DNA of 64,000 nucleotides, taken from Chryseobacterium sp. VAUSW3. GTDB lineage: Bacteria; Bacteroidota; Bacteroidia; Flavobacteriales; Weeksellaceae. Positions within the stretch are counted from its first letter, which is position 1. Each line of letters begins with the position of its first letter. Position numbers and translations under genes: made by a program. This document shows, piece after piece, positions 25,522-34,454 of this stretch. The stretch is from NCBI RefSeq assembly GCF_002205795.1, contig NZ_NIUY01000001.1, positions 310,001-374,000 of the forward strand. The letters are read 5' to 3'. A model generated the notes under the pieces. The model ran no database searches and was not told the origin of the DNA. It saw nothing but the letters and a program-made list of their open reading frames with translations.

Positions 25522-26601
25522 TTAATTATATTGCTTGTTGTAATATTTTTGGTAATCACCTGAAGTCACGTGATCCAACCATTCTTTGTTTTCAAGGAAC
25601 CAATCAATAGTTTTTGATAAGCCTTCTTCGAAAGTTACGCTTGGTTTCCAGCCTAAATCATTGGCAAGTTTTGTAGCATCAATTGCATAACGTTTGTCGT
25701 GTCCAGGTCTGTCTTTCACAAAAGTGATTAGTTTTTCTGAATAACCTTCAGGTTTACCGATTTTCTCGTCAACTTGCCTGATTAATTCTTTCACCAGGTT
25801 AATATTCTGCCATTCGTTCCAACCACCGATGTTGTAGGTTTCTCCGGTTTTGGATTCGTTAAAAATTTGGTAGATGGCTTTTGCGTGGTCGATGACATAG
25901 AGCCAGTCTCTTGTATATTTCCCGTCACCATAAATTGGAAGCGGTTTTTCATTCAGAATATTATGAATACAAAGCGGAATTAATTTTTCAGGAAAATGGT
26001 TCGGTCCATAATTGTTGGAACAGTTTGAAATGATGAAAGGCATTCCATAAGTATTTCCGTATGCTCTCACCAAGTGATCAGAAGCAGCTTTTGAAGCGGA
26101 ATAAGGAGATTTTGGGTCGTAAGAAGTTTCTTCAGTGAAGAATCCTGTTTCACCTAAAGCACCATAAACTTCGTCGGTAGAAACGTGGTAGAACAAGTTG
26201 GTTCTCGGCTCATCAGGAAAATTTCCGTGTTGATGATCTGGGTTTAAAGTCCAAAATTCTCTTGCTAAATTTAAAAGATTTGCAGTTCCAATAACGTTTG
26301 TGTTGATAAATGCGTTTGGATCGGTGATACTTCTGTCCACATGAGATTCTGCAGCTAAATGTACGATCGCATCTGGATTGTATTTTTCAAAAACTTCTCG
26401 TAGCTCGTCAACTTTGGTGATATCTGCTTTTTCGAAAACGTAATTGGGTTCGTTTTCGATATCCTTCAAATTTTCAAGATTTCCGGCATAAGTTAAAGCA
26501 TCTAAATTGATGATTTTGCTTTCTGGATTATTTTTTACGAATTCCCGAACTACGTGAGAACCGATAAATCCGGCACCACCGGTGATGATGATATTTTTCA
26601 T
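25522..26601 (-). CDS. rfbB: dTDP-glucose 4,6-dehydratase
   Basis: A 359-residue extended SDR enzyme converting dTDP-glucose to dTDP-4-keto-6-deoxyglucose. The NAD-binding motif GGAGFIGSH is near the N-terminus (7-15), the catalytic threonine is in [14 protein letters not shown] and the active-site YxxxK is [28 protein letters not shown] and the end [17 protein letters not shown] are typical. It lies between rfbC and rfbA. Confidence 0.96.
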   Translation of the reverse strand: MKNIIITGGAGFIGSHVVREFVKNNPESKIINLDALTYAGNLENLKDIENEPNYVFEKADITKVDELREVFEKYNPDAIVHLAAESHVDRSITDPNAFINTNVIGTANLLNLAREFWTLNPDHQHGNFPDEPRTNLFYHVSTDEVYGALGETGFFTEETSYDPKSPYSASKAASDHLVRAYGNTYGMPFIISNCSNNYGPNHFPEKLIPLCIHNILNEKPLPIYGDGKYTRDWLYVIDHAKAIYQIFNESKTGETYNIGGWNEWQNINLVKELIRQVDEKIGKPEGYSEKLITFVKDRPGHDKRYAIDATKLANDLGWKPSVTFEEGLSKTIDWFLENKEWLDHVTSGDYQKYYNKQYN

Positions 26602-26610
26602 AAATGTTTT

Positions 26611-27156
26611 TTAAAAATTTTTCTCTGCAAAGGTAGGTTGAACTTTGTCTTTTTCAGAAAGAATCACGTCTTCTGCCCGAAGTTGCCAGTCAATATTTAA
26701 ATCTTGGTCGTTCCACAAAACGCCGCCTTCTGCTTCTTTATTATAAAAATTATCGCATTTGTAGGCAAACACAGCTGTTTCAGAGAGCACTGAAAATCCA
26801 TGTCCAAAACCCCTTGGAACATAGAACTGGATTTTATTTTCAGCGGTAAGTTCTACACCATACCACTTTCCGAATGTTGGGGAGTCTTCTCGCAGATCTA
26901 CTGCCACATCAAAAACTTTACCTTCCAGACAGGACACCAGTTTTGCCTGCGCATGTTCGCCTTTCTGCAGATGCAAACCGCGCAGAACACCGTAAGAAGA
27001 TTTTGAAATATTATCCTGTACAAAATGACCGTTCATTCCCGTTAGTTCTTCAAATTTCTTTTCATTGAATTTTTCGTAGAAGTAACCGCGATCATCTTCG
27101 AAGACGGTGGGCTCAATAATATAGCAATCTTTTAGAGGTGTTTCCTTAATTTTCAT
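26611..27156 (-). CDS. rfbC: dTDP-4-dehydrorhamnose 3,5-epimerase
   Basis: A 181-residue RmlC-type cupin epimerase. Key segments are YFYEKFNEKKFEE, RGLHLQKGEHAQAKLVSCLEG with the catalytic His, and FYVPRGFGHGFSVLS. With rfbA and rfbB it could give dTDP-4-keto-L-rhamnose, but rfbD, needed for dTDP-L-rhamnose, is not found in the window. It overlaps the preceding aminotransferase stop by one base. Confidence 0.95.
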   Translation of the reverse strand: MKIKETPLKDCYIIEPTVFEDDRGYFYEKFNEKKFEELTGMNGHFVQDNISKSSYGVLRGLHLQKGEHAQAKLVSCLEGKVFDVAVDLREDSPTFGKWYGVELTAENKIQFYVPRGFGHGFSVLSETAVFAYKCDNFYNKEAEGGVLWNDQDLNIDWQLRAEDVILSEKDKVQPTFAEKNF

Positions 27157-28292
27157 TATGAATTTTTAAAGCTTAAAATTACATTCTTTATTCTTTCTAA
27201 ATCTTCCTCATTGAGGTTTGATCCAGATGGTAAACACAGTCCGTTCTTAAACAATTCTTCCGCAACATTACCGCCGAAATAAGGTGCACTTTCAAAAATC
27301 GGCTGAAGGTGCATCGGTTTCCACAAAGGTCTGGATTCAATATTTTCCTGATCTAGCGCTAAACGCAGTTGTTCGCGGTTGAACCCTGCTTTTTCTTCAT
27401 CAATCACTATGGCAGACAGCCAATGATTAGAAAAGTAATCTGAGTTGGGTTCGTTAAAAACGGTAACTCCTTCAAAATTTTCAAACAGGTTCAGATAAAA
27501 CTGGTGATTTTTTCTTCTTGCTTCAATTCGGTCGTTCAAAACTTTCATCTGACCTCTTCCGATACCCGCTGAAATGTTGCTCATTCTGTAATTGTAGCCA
27601 ATTTCCGAATGTTGGTAGTGCGGTGCATTATCTCTTGCCTGTGTGGAAAGAAATACGGCTTTATCCTTTTGTTCTTTAGTTTTACAAGCCAATGCTCCAC
27701 CCCCTGAAGTGGTGATAATTTTGTTACCGTTAAAACTTAAGATAGACATTTCACCAAAAGTACCACATTTTTGACCTTTAAACGTAGAACCTAGAGCTTC
27801 AGCCGCATCTTCAATCAAAGGAATTTCGTAACGATTTGCGATTTCTGTTATTTCATTAAGTTTCGCAGGCATCCCATAAAGATGTACCACGATAATTGCT
27901 TTTGGCTTTTTACCTTTAGTAATTCTATCATTAATGGCAGTTTCTAAAGCTTTTGGACACATGTTCCAGGTTTCTGGTTCGCTGTCAACAAAGACTGGTT
28001 TTGCACCTACATAAGTTATGGGATTTGCCGAGGCGGAAAAGGTAAAGCTCTGACAAATAACCTCGTCGTCATACTTAACTCCAAGTATAATCAGAGCAAG
28101 ATGCAAAGCTGCTGTACCTGCACTTAAGGCAGCAACTTCGACATTTTCATTCAGATATGTTTTCAAATCATCTTCAAAACTATTTACATTTGGTCCAAGT
28201 GGGGCAACCCAATTCTGTTCGAAAGCTTCATGAATATAATCGAGTTCAGTACCTCCCATATGAGGCGAGGAGAGCCATATTTTAGCGTTCAT
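27156..28292 (-). CDS. DegT/DnrJ/EryC1 sugar aminotransferase, PglE-like
   Basis: A 378-residue PLP-dependent aminotransferase acting on 4-keto sugar nucleotides. The PLP lysine is in SFNGNKIITTSGGGAL (K191), with IEDAAEALGS (PLP-ring Asp) before it. Next to a PglD-like acetyltransferase and PglC-like transferase, it is probably the PglE equivalent that makes UDP-4-amino-4,6-dideoxy-GlcNAc. The 4-keto substrate would come from the PglF-like enzyme at the other end of the locus. It overlaps the pglD-like gene by 11 bases. Confidence 0.9.
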   Translation of the reverse strand: MNAKIWLSSPHMGGTELDYIHEAFEQNWVAPLGPNVNSFEDDLKTYLNENVEVAALSAGTAALHLALIILGVKYDDEVICQSFTFSASANPITYVGAKPVFVDSEPETWNMCPKALETAINDRITKGKKPKAIIVVHLYGMPAKLNEITEIANRYEIPLIEDAAEALGSTFKGQKCGTFGEMSILSFNGNKIITTSGGGALACKTKEQKDKAVFLSTQARDNAPHYQHSEIGYNYRMSNISAGIGRGQMKVLNDRIEARRKNHQFYLNLFENFEGVTVFNEPNSDYFSNHWLSAIVIDEEKAGFNREQLRLALDQENIESRPLWKPMHLQPIFESAPYFGGNVAEELFKNGLCLPSGSNLNEEDLERIKNVILSFKNS

Positions 28293-28896
28293 TATTCTGA
28301 ATATTTTTATTTATTTTAATTATTCTGCCCGGATTTCCTACCACGGTCGCAAAATCAGGGACATCTTTTATGATGACGGAACCTGCGCCAATAGTTGCCC
28401 ACTTGCCAATAGTAACACCTTGTATCACAGACGCACCAATTCCAACATGGGAACCTTCACCAACTACAACCCCACCTGCCAGAGAGGCATTGGGAGCGAT
28501 ATGGGCAAAGTCACCCACGATACAGTCATGTTCCACGACAGCTCCGGTATTGATTATGCAGTGCCTGCCTACTACCGTATCTGGATTGATAGCGGCATTG
28601 GCCATCACTACGGTACCGGCACCAATTTCCGAAAAAGAAGAAACCGAAGCACTGGGATGATGAATGGATTTATACTTAAAGAGCCAGCGTTCTGAAATTT
28701 TTTTTCTGCTGATGTTGCTGCCTACGGCAATAACTGCGTCTTGATCCTGGGATACATCTTTAGCCTTTTCAACTCTTATTCCAAATATTTCGAACGTTTT
28801 GGGTGCATCATCGATCACCATCTCCACTTCAATGCCATTCGACAGAAGCACATCCAGAACTACTTTGCTGTGTCCGCTCGCCCCGAAAACAATCAT
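28282..28896 (-). CDS. PglD/NeuD-family acetyltransferase
   Basis: A 204-residue protein with an N-terminal Rossmann-like part (MIVFGASGHSKVVLDVLLSN) and C-terminal left-handed beta-helix of hexapeptide repeats. The putative catalytic His is in NTGAVVEHDCIVGDFAHIAPN (residues about 120-140). The family member PglD acetylates the 4-amino group of UDP-bacillosamine precursors. Its position between PglC- and PglE-like genes supports that role. It overlaps its neighbours by a few bases on both sides. Confidence 0.9.
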   Translation of the reverse strand: MIVFGASGHSKVVLDVLLSNGIEVEMVIDDAPKTFEIFGIRVEKAKDVSQDQDAVIAVGSNISRKKISERWLFKYKSIHHPSASVSSFSEIGAGTVVMANAAINPDTVVGRHCIINTGAVVEHDCIVGDFAHIAPNASLAGGVVVGEGSHVGIGASVIQGVTIGKWATIGAGSVIIKDVPDFATVVGNPGRIIKINKNIQNNER

Positions 28897-29501
28897 GAGA
28901 TATTCCCTTTAAATTCTTCTGAGGTTACGTGTCCTTCCTGGGTAATACCCTCAGAAACAAAAACTTTCTTCACGGTAAGCAACAGGATTTTTAAATCCAA
29001 TGCAAAACTGATGTGGTCCACATACCACACATCGTATTCAAATTTCTTTTCCCAGCTGATGGCATTACGGCCGTTCACCTGCGCCCATCCGGTGATGCCG
29101 GGCCTAACCTCATTGCGGCGGCGCTGAAAATCGTTGTATAAATTAAGGTATTCAGGAAGCAAAGGCCGTGGTCCAATTAAGGACATCTCACCTTTTATGA
29201 CATTGATGAGCTGGGGAATTTCGTCGAGCGATGTTTTGCGGACAAAAGCACCCGCAGGTGTTAAGCGTTCGGCATCGGACAGCAGGTTACCCTGGCGGTC
29301 ACTTCGGTCGTTCATCGTCTTGAACTTTATAATGCTGAAGATTCTACCGTTGATTCCCGGTCTTTTCTGAAAGAAAAAAGGTTTCCCCTGATTGGCGATA
29401 AAGAGGGCACCTGTAACCACCAAAAATACCGGACTCAGAATAATGAGGCCGATAACTGAAGCAGTGAGATCGAAAAGTCTTTTAAGAAAATTTCTGTACA
29501 T
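28893..29501 (-). CDS. Initiating phosphoglycosyl transferase, PglC-like
   Basis: A 202-residue small monotopic phosphoglycosyl transferase. It has one membrane-reentrant helix (FDLTASVIGLIILSPVFLVV) and the catalytic region KFKTMNDRSDRQGNLLSDAERLTPAGAFVRKTSLDEIPQ, then SLIGPRPLLPEYL (Arg/Pro). It transfers a sugar phosphate, likely diacetylbacillosamine-phosphate, to undecaprenyl phosphate to start the repeat unit. ATG 29501 is used; it overlaps the upstream GT4 stop by 20 bases. Confidence 0.9.
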   Translation of the reverse strand: MYRNFLKRLFDLTASVIGLIILSPVFLVVTGALFIANQGKPFFFQKRPGINGRIFSIIKFKTMNDRSDRQGNLLSDAERLTPAGAFVRKTSLDEIPQLINVIKGEMSLIGPRPLLPEYLNLYNDFQRRRNEVRPGITGWAQVNGRNAISWEKKFEYDVWYVDHISFALDLKILLLTVKKVFVSEGITQEGHVTSEEFKGNIS

Positions 29502-30645
29502 TTTTCTCAAGATTTTTATATTCTTCCAACAGGGCATTCAGTACCACACTCTGCTGATAACGGTCTGCAATCATCTGCCGGGCATTTCTCTTCAGCTTTT
29601 CGCGTAATGCAAGGTCTTTACTGACCATCACCATCGATTCATACAAAAATAAATCATTTTTCGGAGGGATAATAATTCCATTCTCATTGTGAATAATAAT
29701 TTCATTGGATCCGTTAATATCTGTAACTATTGAAGGAAGCCCCATTGCACCTGCCTGCATTACCACGTTGGGAAAACCTTCCCGGTAGCTTGGAAAAACC
29801 AAAGCATCTGAAATGGCCAGAAAAAGTCTAACATCTTTCTGAAAACCTACAGATATGATATCCGGATTATTTTTTATTTCATGCAGGGTGTCATCTTCAA
29901 GTCCATGATCTGGCTCCAGAGATCCTACGAGCAGCAATTTGGCTTTGCTACTACTCAGCTTTTTAAATGCATGAATAAGTTCATTAATGCCTTTATCTTT
30001 AACCAAACGCCCAATAAAAATAAAGACAAAGTCATCAGGTAAAATGGCAAGCTTCTCTTTTAAGGACAGCTTGTCCTCCTCAGAAAAAATCGACGGATCA
30101 AAAAAGGTGAGATCAATGCCGTTAACATTACCGTTTGCCAAGATCTTAACTGGTTTTTTTGTAATATTATATTTCACAAGGTCATTCCGTACCCCCTGAC
30201 CTTCCGGATAAATATTGGTTGCGCAGTAGCACAGTAACCTGTCCATCCATATAAGCAGATGCTTCATTGCACCTGTGGAGGTGGGGAAAATCAATCCCGT
30301 AAACGTATGCATTCTTATGGGGATTCCAGCCAGCTTAGCCGCCATCATAGATAATAAACCAGCCTTCGGTGTTATAGAATGTACAATGAGAGGTTTCTCT
30401 TTTCTAAAGTATACATAGAGTTTATACAAAGCGGTAATATCATTAATAATGGAGATTTTTCTTTTTATTTCAATTCCCTTAATATCTACATTTTCTCTGG
30501 TCCCTACTTCAAAAAGGTCTTCTCCCGGACTTGATATCGCCACAACATGATAATATTTTCTTAGAAATTTAAATTGATTTCTAAGAAGAATATTTAAAGA
30601 TAAAGGCACAGTGGCCACACGAATAATTTTATTTAGAACTGCCAT
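29482..30645 (-). CDS. Glycosyltransferase family 4
   Basis: A 387-residue GT-B enzyme. The C-terminal lobe has FVFIFIGRLVKDKGINELI and the donor-binding EGFPNVVMQAGAMGLPSIVTDINGSNEII pattern of family 4. The N-terminal lobe contains VHSITPKAGLLSMMAAKLAG. It probably adds the second sugar onto the PglC product, being next to pglC. ATG 30645 is chosen over a TTG at 30654. It overlaps the pglC-like gene by 20 bases. Upstream of it lies a 212-base spacer, the longest gap within the locus. Confidence 0.9.
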   Translation of the reverse strand: MAVLNKIIRVATVPLSLNILLRNQFKFLRKYYHVVAISSPGEDLFEVGTRENVDIKGIEIKRKISIINDITALYKLYVYFRKEKPLIVHSITPKAGLLSMMAAKLAGIPIRMHTFTGLIFPTSTGAMKHLLIWMDRLLCYCATNIYPEGQGVRNDLVKYNITKKPVKILANGNVNGIDLTFFDPSIFSEEDKLSLKEKLAILPDDFVFIFIGRLVKDKGINELIHAFKKLSSSKAKLLLVGSLEPDHGLEDDTLHEIKNNPDIISVGFQKDVRLFLAISDALVFPSYREGFPNVVMQAGAMGLPSIVTDINGSNEIIIHNENGIIIPPKNDLFLYESMVMVSKDLALREKLKRNARQMIADRYQQSVVLNALLEEYKNLEKNVQKFS

Positions 30646-30710
30646 TAAGAACAATAATTATTGTGGCCTAAGCAAAAAACAAAGGTGAAAATCTGTCATA
30701 TCGAAATATT

Positions 30711-30722
30711 GTTTGTACAAAC
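30711..30722. repeat. 12-bp palindrome in the spacer
   Basis: GTTTGTACAAAC is a perfect 12-base palindrome upstream of the GT4 gene in the spacer of the polysaccharide locus. It may be an operator; no function is known. Confidence 0.25.
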
Positions 30723-30728
30723 CATTAT

Positions 30729-30842
30729 TTAAGAAGATGTTAAAAAATAAAAATCTGGTCCCACTAAATAAGAGTGTTTGCATCTTACATAAAAAACATA
30801 CCAAGTTTTTAAGGAAAAAACTTTACCGGTTTTTGTTTTCAT
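30729..30842 (-). CDS. Possible 37-residue ORF within the polysaccharide locus
   Basis: In the 212-base spacer a minus-strand frame of 37 residues (ATG 30842, TAA 30729) begins MKTKTGKVFSLKTWYVFYV and ends FLTSS. It is preceded by AGGAGGAAG, a strong Shine-Dalgarno-like sequence overlapping the stop of the GT2 gene, about 11 bases before the ATG. It has no recognisable family and might be a degraded remnant. Confidence 0.2.
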   Translation of the reverse strand: MKTKTGKVFSLKTWYVFYVRCKHSYLVGPDFYFLTSS

Positions 30843-30857
30843 AATTAATTCTTCCTC

Positions 30858-31736
30858 CTAGGCAAAAGTATCTAAATCTTTTTGAAATTTGGTAAAATCT
30901 ATGTTATTTCTGCCCGATTGTCGGTTTCGCATTGCGATATACTGATGATCCAGTCCTAAAAAGCAGATTAACATGGCTAATAAACTTTTGACATATGAAC
31001 CAATGAGCGTCTTCATCTTAAGCATTGGGTTATTACTCAGGTACTGGTCAGTTCTGAAGACTCTACGCTGTTGCTTGAGGCGAAAAAGATAGGTTGTCAG
31101 TTTGAATTTTAAAGGGTCCCGGTAAAAAAGCAATGGCTCGTCTAAAGTTTTAAAAACTGAAGTTCCAAAACTTCGCAGCCAAAGATCAAAATCTTCAGCA
31201 CCGATTAGCTCTTCTTTATAACCAAACTTGGAGAACCAAGTGGTTTTCCCTGCAACTGTGGGGTGTATGAAGGCACTCGCGTTGAGACCATCTTTATAGG
31301 TAAGTGGGGGCGAAGATGCTCTTAATCCAATGATTTTATTTTCATCGTCTATAATTACAGCATGGCTGCCTGTTACATCTACATTTGGATTATTTTCAAG
31401 AAATGCTACCTGCTTTTCGACACGCTCTGTAAACATGATGTCGTCGGCATCCATCCGGATAAAATATTTTCCTTTCGCAAGACTAATCTGTTGGTTTAAC
31501 CGGTACGAAATTCCATGATTTTTTCCATCTGATTTCAATATAATTCTTGGATCATTGAATTTTTTTACGCAGTTGACAGAATTATCCGTACTTCCGTCAT
31601 CAGTAATAATTAATTCGAAATTGGTGTAGGTCTGGCGAAGCACCGACTTTATTGCGGTTTCCAGGAACTTTTCTGCATTATACACAGGGATTCCTATGGT
31701 GACCAAAGGTGTTTGCTTTTCTATAATCTTATCCAT
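30858..31736 (-). CDS. Glycosyltransferase family 2
   Basis: A 292-residue GT-A enzyme. VTIGIPVYNAEKFLETAIKS, then ELIITDDGSTDNSV, and the divalent-metal DxD in FIRMDADDIMF (about 97) are family 2 landmarks. It probably adds one sugar of the repeat unit. It overlaps the GT11 gene by 16 bases. Confidence 0.9.
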   Translation of the reverse strand: MDKIIEKQTPLVTIGIPVYNAEKFLETAIKSVLRQTYTNFELIITDDGSTDNSVNCVKKFNDPRIILKSDGKNHGISYRLNQQISLAKGKYFIRMDADDIMFTERVEKQVAFLENNPNVDVTGSHAVIIDDENKIIGLRASSPPLTYKDGLNASAFIHPTVAGKTTWFSKFGYKEELIGAEDFDLWLRSFGTSVFKTLDEPLLFYRDPLKFKLTTYLFRLKQQRRVFRTDQYLSNNPMLKMKTLIGSYVKSLLAMLICFLGLDHQYIAMRNRQSGRNNIDFTKFQKDLDTFA

Positions 31737-32602
31737 TCTGCAGGTATTAAATCTTCAGTGGTTTTGTTCAAATCGCCATTATACCAATTTTTGGGTGCAA
31801 TTACGATTTTTTTAGGGTTTTTGTTTAACCACGCGCCCCACCAACTGAATGTACTGTTGGCGATGATCTGATGTTTGCACAGAGACATTAGGAAGAGGTC
31901 TGCGACCGGACTTTTGGTAATTTCGGAATTATCAACGAATACAAATTCAGCCTCTTTCTCAAAAACTTTCAATAGGTGTTCCCTTACCCAATTCACATCA
32001 TTAGAGAATACATAAAATACAGGATTCACGACTTTTGCCAGTATTTCGCGAACAGCGGTGATGTAATAATTTAAAGAGCATTCTGCAAAAAGCTGCTGAT
32101 TCGCCTTTAAAAGATAATCTCCTCTTCGAATATGCATGCTGATACTGTTATTCTTTTTTATGTCATCAAAAAAATGTAAGTTACTGAAAGACAATTCGTC
32201 AAAACTCAATTCAGATCTCAGCACATTCTCAATGGGATCAAGATATTGGTATGCTTGCCAGTATCCGTCATATACATTTGTAGAAGCAGGAAATTTGCTA
32301 ACAAAACCAGGCGATTTTTCGATGTAAACCTTGGTGTTAAGAAAAGGCAGTTTTGCCAATAGTTTACGGTAAACCCTCTCCTTCAGCGGCACAGAAAAGA
32401 AGTAACCTGAACTTTTCAGTTCAGCTGCTGAGGAAAACTCAATATCCTTTATAAAATAACTGAGATCTAATTCCTTTATCGGTGTTAGTTTGGACGTAAA
32501 AAACTTGGTCGGCTTGCCTTCTTTTTTCTCCAGATATTTACTGAAACTATACTGGAAAAGCTGATTCCCCAAGCCTCCCCAGAGTTTTATATGGTTGGTC
32601 AT
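31721..32602 (-). CDS. Alpha-1,2-fucosyltransferase (GT11)
   Basis: A 293-residue enzyme. The N-terminal WGGLGNQLFQYSFSKYL (8-24) and the GDP-binding HIRRGDY (157-163) are GT11 signatures, as is NSTFSWWGAWL later. It transfers L-fucose from GDP-fucose; the donor would come from Gmd and Fcl encoded in the same locus. ATG 32602 overlaps the stop of the upstream beta-helix gene (ATGA), so they are translationally coupled. Confidence 0.93.
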   Translation of the reverse strand: MTNHIKLWGGLGNQLFQYSFSKYLEKKEGKPTKFFTSKLTPIKELDLSYFIKDIEFSSAAELKSSGYFFSVPLKERVYRKLLAKLPFLNTKVYIEKSPGFVSKFPASTNVYDGYWQAYQYLDPIENVLRSELSFDELSFSNLHFFDDIKKNNSISMHIRRGDYLLKANQQLFAECSLNYYITAVREILAKVVNPVFYVFSNDVNWVREHLLKVFEKEAEFVFVDNSEITKSPVADLFLMSLCKHQIIANSTFSWWGAWLNKNPKKIVIAPKNWYNGDLNKTTEDLIPAEWIRL

Positions 32603-34452
32603 TTTATTATGGTTTGAAATGTTTCCCAAACGGGAGGTTTGAAACTTAAAGGTGCGTTACTCAGATTTTTCGGAAGTGGCTGTTCCAGTAAAATCTCTTT
32701 ATTGCGTATGGCAGATATTCTATTGTATCCTTCCATGCCGGCAAACACAATCCAGTCACCAACCAATAAATTTTCTGTGGACAGTGCCCGTACACTTTTT
32801 TCCCCTTTCCTGCCAGATACCATAATTTTTTTGGAGGTTCCCGTTGTGCCTGGTTCCGTACATACCAAACCAAGTGCCCTGTTAACGGGTTCCGAATATT
32901 GAATTCGATCCCCTTTTTCCCATGTATCAACAGTAGCGGGAACGGAACTATAAAAAAAAGTAATTTTCCCGTCATTAAACTGCAGTGATTTCTGTAAAGA
33001 CTGAACTTTGCCGTTTTTGTCATAGGGTATAACAAGTACACTTCCGGTTGCCTTCAGGTTTCTGTCGATCAGATTGGTTATCCTTCTTGTTCCACCACTG
33101 TTGAGATCCAGCACATGAAACTGCACCAGGTTCATCAATAACTTACCCTTTCCGTAAAGAAGCGGTTCGGTTGAGGACGTCCCAAAACCGACAGAATCAG
33201 TTGGATCTTCAAAGTTCACACTGTTAAGCGATAAGGTGCTGCCGTAAGAGATCCGTCCAAATGAATTGAGGCGTCTGACGGAACGCTTCAGAAAACCCTC
33301 TAGAGGATTCATATTAAAACTGAAATTTGAAACTGACAATGAACTGTTTCCGTCGAGCAATAGAGCCAGACCATTTCTCTCGGTGCCCGAACTGTTTACG
33401 GTGATAAAACCATGGCTAATACTGTTATTTTGTGAATTAATGCTGTAAATAAGGGGTAATTCTTCAGGTTTGCCGGTATTACCTGGATAGGTTTCCGCAT
33501 AAAGTCCATTAAAATTAATATTAACGGTGGTATTTGCTGCTGCAGCGAGTTTGATCAGTGTTCCGGTACAGCTGCTAAAAGTAATTTTATTAAAATAACT
33601 GTTGTTACTCGCATCCAGGTGCGGGTTTTCGGTGGCGTAGGAGAAATCGATAATTCCTGTATCGGGAATACCGTTTTCACTACCAGTTTGATTCTGACCC
33701 GAACTTTCTATCTTAACATTACTAAAATACGATTCCCAAAAGTTACCCTTAACAGCGCTTTTACCGAGATTTCTAAAAGCGAGATTTTCGAAATTCATGT
33801 ATTCAGCAAAGTCAAGGATAATACCGAAGTTTCTTATTTTCGCATTCTCGCTGTTGATTTGCATATTATTGACACCCCCTCCTGTTAGAAGGCTGTCCCA
33901 GGCATTGCCGACTGGTTTTCTGCCAAAGAAGAAAACAGGAACATTTTCATTTTTAGCGGCAATGGCATGAATGATGGTAGCCCCGGGCCCGTCCCCAAAT
34001 ATTTTAGTAAAGTGGTCATCAATGTTATAACTCCCGCTGGTTAGGTATACCGATGAAGGTACATAAAGTGAGCTGCCGCCCATGTGAGAGCCAAAAGCAG
34101 GTGTTTTTTGCCGGTTTTTAAAAAAGACTGCGAGTGCCTGGGTATCGTCGTTGCCTGATTTTAAGGCATTCATATCACCAGAATTTTGATAAATTCCATT
34201 ACCTTTTGCACCATAGTTTTTGGGAGTAATGTTGCTGTAATTTACAGCTTTATAAAATTTCTGATTCCGCTCGATAATAAAACCACCATCAACATTTTTA
34301 CTTGTAATCTTTTCACCGTTTGGAAGTACATCTATTTCTTCGTAAGTGAGGACTTTTTTAGATACAGGATCAACAATTGAGATGGTCTGCCCATAAACAG
34401 CGGTGCCAACAAAAAGATCTAAAAAGACTAAAAATATAACCAGGGATTTCAT
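32599..34452 (-). CDS. Secreted right-handed beta-helix protein in the polysaccharide locus
   Basis: A 617-residue exported protein. MKSLVIFLVFLDLFVGTAVYG is a signal peptide; then KNYGAKGNG (79-86) and DDTQAL (102-107) match the opening of the pectate-lyase-3/GH55-type beta-helix superfamily, followed by many short parallel-strand repeats (NYNSYFNKI-like). No catalytic set was identified. Inside a Wzx/Wzy locus it could be a depolymerase, epimerase or chain-releasing lyase, or a structural surface protein; this is inference. It is translationally coupled to the fucosyltransferase gene. Confidence 0.75.
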   Translation of the reverse strand: MKSLVIFLVFLDLFVGTAVYGQTISIVDPVSKKVLTYEEIDVLPNGEKITSKNVDGGFIIERNQKFYKAVNYSNITPKNYGAKGNGIYQNSGDMNALKSGNDDTQALAVFFKNRQKTPAFGSHMGGSSLYVPSSVYLTSGSYNIDDHFTKIFGDGPGATIIHAIAAKNENVPVFFFGRKPVGNAWDSLLTGGGVNNMQINSENAKIRNFGIILDFAEYMNFENLAFRNLGKSAVKGNFWESYFSNVKIESSGQNQTGSENGIPDTGIIDFSYATENPHLDASNNSYFNKITFSSCTGTLIKLAAAANTTVNINFNGLYAETYPGNTGKPEELPLIYSINSQNNSISHGFITVNSSGTERNGLALLLDGNSSLSVSNFSFNMNPLEGFLKRSVRRLNSFGRISYGSTLSLNSVNFEDPTDSVGFGTSSTEPLLYGKGKLLMNLVQFHVLDLNSGGTRRITNLIDRNLKATGSVLVIPYDKNGKVQSLQKSLQFNDGKITFFYSSVPATVDTWEKGDRIQYSEPVNRALGLVCTEPGTTGTSKKIMVSGRKGEKSVRALSTENLLVGDWIVFAGMEGYNRISAIRNKEILLEQPLPKNLSNAPLSFKPPVWETFQTIIK

Positions 34453-34454
34453 TA

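Noticed and set aside
30645-30654. TTG start of the GT4 gene 9 bases upstream
   Set aside because: ATG 30645 gives a more usual start; no evidence favours the TTG.
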